64,000 nt of DNA from Cryptomeria japonica. Its lineage: Eukaryota > Streptophyta > Pinopsida > Cupressales > Cupressaceae. Position numbers and translations under genes: made by a program. The stretch is from positions 611,885,673-611,949,672 of the forward strand of contig NC_081408.1 in NCBI RefSeq assembly GCF_030272615.1. Reading direction: 5' to 3'. The notes under the pieces were generated by a model, which ran no database searches, was not told the DNA's origin, and saw nothing but the letters and a program-made list of their open reading frames with translations. This document shows positions 57,865-64,000 of this stretch, piece by piece (the first letter of the stretch is position 1; every line of letters begins with the position of its first letter).

Positions 57865-59199
57865 CTAACTCAACCTAGGTAAGGTGCTTTCTTCATTTGA
57901 CACAATTTCCTTCTTTTTCCAAATCATCTGTAATTTGCCTTTCACTTCTTCAGTGTCTCCTCTAGGTTGATCTCTGCAATCTCCAGCCAAGTGTCCAACT
58001 TTGTGACAATGAAAACATGCCATACCAGGATTTCTCCATGATCTTCTGTTGTTCATTCCAAACCTTATAAAATAGTTGGCACTTATATGTCCATATCTTT
58101 CACAACATTCACACCATATCCTTGTATTGTAATCCCATGGTGATGCTGCATATTGTCGGTAAGGATCTGTGTAAGTTTGGTGACCTTTAGTGTTTGCTCG
58201 GTGTGCAAACCACATGTAGTTCTTTTGCTTAAACCAACACTTCTCAGTACTATGTCCATATCTATTGCAGTTTTTACAAAACCCTTTGAATTTTGCCTTC
58301 TGATAATTGTTAATAGACTTTGTCCTACATTGGTTAAATGTGTGACCATATTTATTGCAATTGTAACAATAACCATTGGACTTAGTGACATTCGGTTGCT
58401 TACCTTTTCTGATTTGGCACATGTTGGCAGTATGACCTTGATTTCCATAGTAGTTGCAAATAGGCTTCTTTCTTTTGATATTCTTCTTGATTCCAGCTTG
58501 CTTTGATGATTCTCCTCTCTCAGTAGTATAGATTCCCTTCTCGGTAGAGTCTTTTCTTTTGTAACTGAGTCCTGCATCTTTGTAGGGTCTTCTTGTATTC
58601 AATTGCTCATCCAACATCTTTGATGCTTCATAGCTCTTCTTCAACATTTCTTTGGATTTCTTCTCCATTTCAAGTTCATTGGTCAACCTTGATACTTCAA
58701 GTTTCAATGCTTGATTCTCATCATCTTTCAGATTTGCTTCATGATGTGCATAACCTAGTTGATCTGACATATTTTGTTGAATCTCAGTCAACCTTATAAT
58801 TTCATCATTCTTATCAGATACTAAAGCTTCAAGTTATTGACTCTTTCTTTCTAGATCTCTTACTTTATCCTTGGTTGTCCTCAATGCATCAAGATTTTCA
58901 GTCATCTATGTGCTAAAATGTTCATGTTCTTTTTTCATTGCTTTTAGTTGATCAGCCAGTGCTTTGTTCTTTTCTTTCAATACTCCAATCATTTCTTCAA
59001 TCTCTTCAGATATACTATTCTCAGATGATGTCTCAATTTGTACCACTAACTCTTGAGAATCCTGCAAATCATTAGATAGTCTTCTTCTCACTTTTAGAGA
59101 TTTTTTCATTTGCCTTTGCATGTCTGCAATCACTTGATTAGCATGATCCAGTTCTTCTTGCAGATACACAATCCTCCGAGATTGGTTATAGCCTTCCAT
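57865..59199 (-). pseudogene. element G Gag-like protein with five zinc knuckles
   Basis: Starts at ATG 59197-59199 (MEGYNQSRRIVYLQEELDHA). The N-terminal 200 residues are coiled coil (LQEELDHANQVIADMQRQ; EEIEEMIGVLKEKNKALADQ; ALKLEVSRLTNELEMEKK). A basic linker (KKNIKRKKPICNYYG) leads to five knuckles: CNYYGNQGHTANMC (second Cys is Tyr), CYNCNKYGHTFNQC, CKNCNRYGHSTEKC, CECCERYGHISANYF (last Cys is Tyr) and CFHCHKVGHLAGDC. Copia Gag normally has one. There is no capsid domain that I can recognise. Two stops (TAG at 58906-58908 and a TAA about 20 codons on) interrupt it. Confidence 0.85.
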
Positions 59200-59248
59200 T
59201 GATAAGATCTTTCTCTTTAGGAAGTTAAACCCTTTTCCAAGATTCAAG

Positions 59249-59260
59249 CTCTGATACCAA
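59249..59260 (-). promoter_or_regulatory. element G primer binding site, Met-tRNA
   Basis: TGGTATCAGAGC on the minus strand, next to the 5' LTR at 59262, the same as in copia A, B and C. Confidence 0.95.
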
Positions 59261-59261
59261 T

Positions 59262-60463
59262 TGTTAGGCCCAATATGGAAAGCTAATGTACTGAGAGGGG
59301 AGGGGTGAATCAGTACTTCAAATCCTTTTAACAACAATATCTTCACTGTTATGCATAAACCAAAAATTGTTGTAACATAACGTAAAGCTAAAACAAATAA
59401 ATAACAATAATACATGATTCACTCCATAACACATATATTTTGGTTACGCAAAAACTCTTGGTTAGAGAGAAAAACTATGGTGGGGATGGCACCCACAACT
59501 TCACTACTGCAATAATAAAGGGTGCTCGGTTATAGCTACATATTTAGCTATTTCTGATAGCTTACCCTGTTAAGAGTATCAAGATCTGTTAGATCTACCT
59601 TGCTAAAGGATTTTACAACACTTAATCTAAATGTTGCACCTGGTTAGAGGCTTTACAATTTATAGACTTGATTAGTCTTTTACCCTGTTAAAGGTTTTTC
59701 TTACAACTTCAAAATGTTCAATAAAAAATCTTTACAACTATCTGCAACTTTACATCAAAAATGTTGAAGCAGATTCTATATGCTCAAAATAAGATTACCT
59801 TGCTCATAGCATACCTCGATAATCCATATAGTAACTTGGTAAACCCTTCTGTTTACTCTGTTCTATAACTGTTCTCTGAAAACTTTCTCAATGACCTTTG
59901 TGTCTCTATAATAGTCATAACACTTAGTGCTTTCTCATGCATTGCACATGTGTTCCTTCATACACTTGTGTATATCCTTGTCTCTCTTATACACTCTCTA
60001 TCTAACCCTGAATTCATGCTGTATAAATAGATCTCTTATGTTGGTGATTTGATTCATTGCTTCGATCTTACAAACATGATTCCTTGAATGAATAACTATA
60101 CAAAATATTTCACTGGTTAGATGATCTCAAAATCATACACAATCTTTAAGTGCAATTTCCAATGTTATAATAGTTCTATGTTCCTTGATCTTGTAACATG
60201 TTTTCATATGTGTGTCCAGGTTCAATGAATTTGGTAACACGTTTCACTTGGTGTATATCATTTCGGTGTATTATCTTTGCTGCTTGGTAGAAATAGAATG
60301 GTACTCAGTAGATAGTTCGGTGAATACTGGGCTCTATGACTACTTTCTTTTATAACCGACTAGACTATGCATACCGACTACATGATTTAGTAGTGTTAAC
60401 TGACTACAGTATATAGTATGACTTTGGATAAAAAAATTAATGGCAATTTGATAAGTCGTAACA
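59262..60463 (-). repeat. 5' LTR of element G
   Basis: 1202-bp partner of 36205-37406. Hairpin at 59288-59316, GTACTGA with TCAGTAC around GAGGGGAGGGGTGAA. Several CTCGGT sites of the left copy are changed here (CTTGGT, CTCAGT), consistent with decay at CG. Confidence 0.95.
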
Positions 60464-60468
60464 GCCTA

Positions 60469-63400
60469 CTCAAACTTCATTTTTAAGATCTGGGCATTAA
60501 AATAAATTACATATTTGGAAAGTAGACTTCGAGCACTACATTTTCTATTACTAAATTTTTTCAAGAATCATTCTTTAAGTGCCTCAAATATTTAGGTCAA
60601 ACGGGACAAAATAAAAAAAAAAGGGCAAAACCTTCCACTTTTTGGCCAAAAAGTTTACACAACTTCTTGCAGGCACCCCATAAGGGAAGACTGTCATCAC
60701 ATAACTTGGTATGGTTATCTTGGCAGGCCTCCATAGGTCCCGACCCCCATCATGGCTTATCCTAGTAACCTCTCCCGAACCCCCGACCCCATCCAAGTCT
60801 CATGTGGACCCAAACAATCCTTTCATGAGGACAAGGTTGTTTGTTTTCCATTCCAGGCCTTCTCTGTACATCCTGAATCTATAACAGCACTCAACCATGA
60901 GCAAGGCATAATTATCTTATTTAGTGTTTAATCTACCAAGCCCCCTAAATATTATTATGTTATCACTTAAGCAAACTTTCGATGGGTTACCCTGCAACCA
61001 CTTTAGGCATGACTCCCAATCGAAAGCCACTCTCCCATTTGACACGTAACCAAAAGTCACATGAACTCCCAAAACCAAGGTATGCACATGAAAGAGTACA
61101 CAAAGTTCAATATAGTAGAAAATCACTTGGCCAAAATCAACCCTCCCATAAGGTTAACCAACTGACAAATCATTGACACAAAAAATGCATAACCATGAAA
61201 ACTACCATATGACCACATTTAATAAACTATCCAAAGACTTGCAGAAAATAAATGTGAATATAGTAATTAAACATGCACAACTTCACTTATCTTAAAACAA
61301 CAATAATTTTCTATTTCGTTAAAAATACATGTCGGCCAACGTTCTCTATTTCTCCTATAATTCGAATTACATCATATAAATAAATTCACCATCTCATTAC
61401 AAATTAAAAACCAAAATCTCATTTACATAATTATACATATCTGCTATACATATAAAAATATAAATTAATCTAAATATTAATTAAACTAATATTGATATTT
61501 TTCCCAAATAAATAATCATTTCCATTTTTTTAAAATAAAATATCTATCCTTTCTTTTCCCTAAATCAAATATATTTATCTAATTTTATTTTGAAATAAAC
61601 AAAACTATATATATTTTTTAATTATTTAATATAATTTTAAAATAAAAAAATTAAAACTTTAAATATACCCCACCCCACATGGTTTTCTTATAGCCACATG
61701 GGGGCCCCTTTACAAAGGGGTGGGCTGTTGGGGGACCATGTCGCAATCTCCCCACAGCCATAGCTGTGTGGAGGCCACGACATGGCCTCACAACTAAGCT
61801 CCCCCCATGGCTTGGGGAAGCCACAGCTCCCCAACCATGGGGTCGTGGGGTTTACGGTTCCCCAAAAACAACCCCCCACAATAAAAATTTAATAATATAT
61901 ATATATTTTTTTAAAATTATTTAAAAAATCCCCTTCTCTGAAACACATAGACTCAGATAATTTTTGAGAAAATAATTTTTCCAAAATCTTTTATAATTTT
62001 TTTTTAAACCATAGACCCCAAATAAGTAAACTTAGAAATTTTTCCGAGACCAAATAAACAGAGGATAATTTACTTTTTTTAAAAATAATTTCCACTCCCA
62101 AACAACTAAATCTGGCAAAATTTTGCCAGCATAACCCCACACATGGGGTGAAATTCAACCAATTTCAAACTCTAAATTTATAAAATCAAACTAATTTTAC
62201 ATTCCATAACCCAAATGAATGATTCAAATATGAGACAAAATTTTAACAGACACCCAAATTTAAATTTGAAATCAATTTTATTTTAACAAAATAGAGAATT
62301 GATTGTGAAATGAAACCAAGGATGATTAAATGCCAAATTTAAATTCTACCTTTCCTTTTTAACAAAATTTGAAGAGTTTACAAACAAATTATTGCAAACA
62401 CAACACACACACAGAGTGATTCTTTTAAATCAATAAAAAATTTAACACAAAGATTTTAAACAAGAAACCAACCTTAATGAGAAATCTTGGTAGTGATTGT
62501 GAGAAGAGCCTAGCCCTACAACTGATCAATCTCCTCAAACAAAGATGCAACCAAATTTTCCTCCAAACTGTCTCCTTTTCTTACTCGTGAAGAATATAGG
62601 TTAAATAGGAAATATTCCAAAAATATGCATGTTTAGGTTAAAATTATATTCAACCAATCATGTCATTTCTCCAAAGTGAATTTAAAAAATGCTTTTTTTT
62701 TCTCCCCAATTTCATTTTCTCAAATAAATAAAAACTTAAAATTCTATTTCAAAAGTCAACAAGGGAAGATATTTCTTTTTCTAATTTCTATTAACTTTTC
62801 AAAGAAATGCGTATACATGATTTAATTTTCCGAATTTAGAATATCAATTAATCAATCTCTATTTTAATGCATAGAACAAATTGATTTAACCATTTATAAT
62901 ACTTAGGGTTCTAATTTAACTTTTATCCATTTATTTAAATAAATAAATAAATAAAACGCATTAACTAATAAAACGCTTTACAATTTAGTAGTTAATTTTA
63001 TAAACGCAAAACACGTAACTCAAGAAAACCAAATAAGCACACGACCTGCATACCGGACATAGGTAACTGATGGATGACTGATGATGCTCACTTTGAGTAA
63101 CGATAGGGTTAACAAGTAAGGCCTTACAACTATTTCCTCCACTTCCATCGAGTTAATAAGGTATGCACAGACTTGTGAACCCAGGTGGAGATGATACCTC
63201 ATACCTACATGGTACTTGTACCAACAATTCCCTATATCAACGAACCACATATGCATATATATACAACAACATAAAACACACTGTTGAAGGAGAATCGTGA
63301 TATTCCCTATCTCACCGAAGTGAGTGAAGGAAAATCATCTCCTCGTACCCCATGCACTTACAAACACGAAACATGTATAACACATCACACATATAAAATA

Positions 63401-63588
63401 AATGTGTTAGTTCATGTTAGTAATCCAATAAAATAACATTTAACCACATTAAGGGAACTAATGTGTAAACAACATACATTGAAACTTAAATCAAAGTATA
63501 ACACCTCATCGCATAATGTCTAAGAAATATATCACAATGTAATGTATCCACTAAAAAGGTCAATTGAAATCAAGAAAGGGGTACTACA
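60469..63588 (-). repeat. 3' LTR of chromovirus K (left border not found)
   Basis: The right border is clear: GGTACTACA (63580-63588) before a purine tract; on the minus strand the LTR starts TGTAGTACCCC. Leftward no TG...CA partner is seen. The LTR may continue across G into 35541-36204, which would make it over 3 kb. The block TGTTGAAGGAGAATCGTGAT at 63282 and CACCGAAGTGAGTGAAGG near 63314 are of the kind seen in chromovirus LTRs. 60600-61300 and 61900-63250 hold no gene I can support. Confidence 0.55.
61670..61880. other. GC-rich, hairpin-rich block in LTR of K
   Basis: In an otherwise very AT-rich stretch, about 200 bp contain CCCCTTT-ACA-AAGGGG, GGCC-ACGACAT-GGCC and paired CCATGG motifs. 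The 63-codon open stretch on the minus strand here is most likely by-product of the base composition. Confidence 0.65.
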
Positions 63589-63606
63589 TTCTGCCCCCCA
63601 AAACTA
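63589..63606 (-). promoter_or_regulatory. polypurine tract of chromovirus K
   Basis: Minus strand TAGTTTTGGGGGGCAGAA directly precedes TGTAGTACC, the LTR start. Confidence 0.75.
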
Positions 63607-63609
63607 GGC

Positions 63610-64000
63610 TTACTCCTGGAAGCCTAAAATAGATAAGAATAAAACTCTCATCTTCGCTGCATCCTTCCATGTAGTCGAGGTCTCATCATTTGGGTCCCAT
63701 AGGACCCTTACCTGGTTGATGGTACGACCCCTGAGGGTCAAACCCCAACACTGCAGAATGCACACGGACTCCATAGAAAGATGCTCGTCCTCAACCTGCA
63801 ATGTGTTCCAATAAAAACCATGGGTCACATCAGAATGATAAAGTCTAAGAACTAAAACATGAAAAACATCATGGATGTGGGATAGGCTCGGTGGCAAGGC
63901 AAGCTGGTAGGGAACAGGTCCTATCCTCTCAAGGATCTCAAAAGGGCCAACAAAATGAGGTGCCAACTTAGAACCCTTTCCATAATGGATCACTCTTTCA
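63610..64000 (-). CDS. chromovirus K integrase C-terminus and chromodomain, partial
   Basis: The frame enters from the right edge. LAPHFVGPFEILERIGPVPY is the GPY/F module of chromovirus integrases, followed by LPPSLSHIHDVFHVLVLRLY. Then comes a chromodomain-like end: LRGRTINQVRVLWDPND and TSTTWKDAAKMRVLF, with the Trp and aromatic positions of the Tekay/Del type. It ends at TAA 63610-63612, close to the purine tract, as expected. The chromodomain guides integration to marked chromatin in this group. Sequence to the right is not in the window. Confidence 0.88.
   Translation of the reverse strand, partial: ERVIHYGKGSKLAPHFVGPFEILERIGPVPYQLALPPSLSHIHDVFHVLVLRLYHSDVTHGFYWNTLQVEDEHLSMESVCILQCWGLTLRGRTINQVRVLWDPNDETSTTWKDAAKMRVLFLSILGFQE

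Larger units (their letters stand above)
36205..60463 (-). mobile_element. pol-less LTR element G (TR-GAG type), interrupted by H
   Basis: Two 1202-bp LTRs, perfect target duplication gccta (36200-36204 and 60464-60468), Met-tRNA primer site and purine tract. Without H the element is about 8.1 kb. It encodes a coiled-coil protein with five zinc knuckles and a long second frame, but no protease, integrase, RT or RNase H. It therefore must have moved with enzymes supplied in trans. Its primer site and LTR hairpin are those of the copia elements A-D, which makes a copia partner likely. Confidence 0.9.

Noticed and set aside
36205-60463. G read as one autonomous 24-kb element because gag and pol lie inside it
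   Set aside because: The gag-pol belongs to H, which has its own LTRs and target duplication; G itself has no pol.
60584-61176. Small frames to the right of element G
   Set aside because: No domain, and the region reads as LTR-like sequence ahead of the chromovirus 3' LTR border.
61688-61879. 63-codon minus-strand frame in the GC-rich block
   Set aside because: GC-rich sequence lacks stops by chance; no ATG context or homologue that I recognise.

Overview
This is a plant nuclear window made almost entirely of transposable elements; I see no ordinary host gene, rRNA or tRNA gene, and no CRISPR array. The Ty1/copia elements carry a primer site matching plant initiator Met-tRNA. The Ty3/gypsy elements are of the Tat type, with a second archaeal-type RNase H. 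A chromovirus lies at the right edge. The 5-bp target duplications and deep nesting suit a seed plant with a very large, repeat-rich genome. A conifer or other gymnosperm is my guess, but the sequence does not prove it. ATG codons, not alternative starts, were used for gene starts.

Layout. 1-1493: 3' end of a plus-strand Tat-like gypsy element (I), inserted in copia element B. 1494-20291: minus-strand copia B, broken by copia A (2349-9042) and copia C (11093-18358). 20311-26579: copia D, whose right LTR is cut by element E. 26580-29517: E, a pol-less LTR element with one LTR left. 29518-about 32281: F, the 5' LTR and leader of a Tat gypsy element on the plus strand. About 32282-35540: J, a decayed DNA transposon with DDE-like motifs. 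36205-60463: G, a complete pol-less LTR element (1202-bp LTRs, TSD gccta), interrupted by H (37820-53990), a complete Tat gypsy element with TSD gtaag. About 60469-64000: 3' LTR and integrase/chromodomain end of a minus-strand chromovirus (K), into whose LTR G probably inserted.

How the parts work together. A-D encode Gag, protease, integrase, RT and RNase H of one copia superfamily branch and could in the past have mobilised E and G, which share their primer site and a folded LTR segment but encode only a multi-zinc-knuckle protein and a second lysine-rich protein. H carries gag and a full pol on the minus strand. Between pol and the 3' LTR, in the opposite sense, it carries a plant mobile domain (PMD) gene that looks spliced. 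The intron of that gene holds an array of eight short hairpins with a constant loop and paired, co-varying stems, the strongest unexplained signal in the window.

Almost every coding frame is broken by stops. A large share are TAG at positions where the family has glutamine (CAG), as expected from C-to-T decay of methylated CHG sites.
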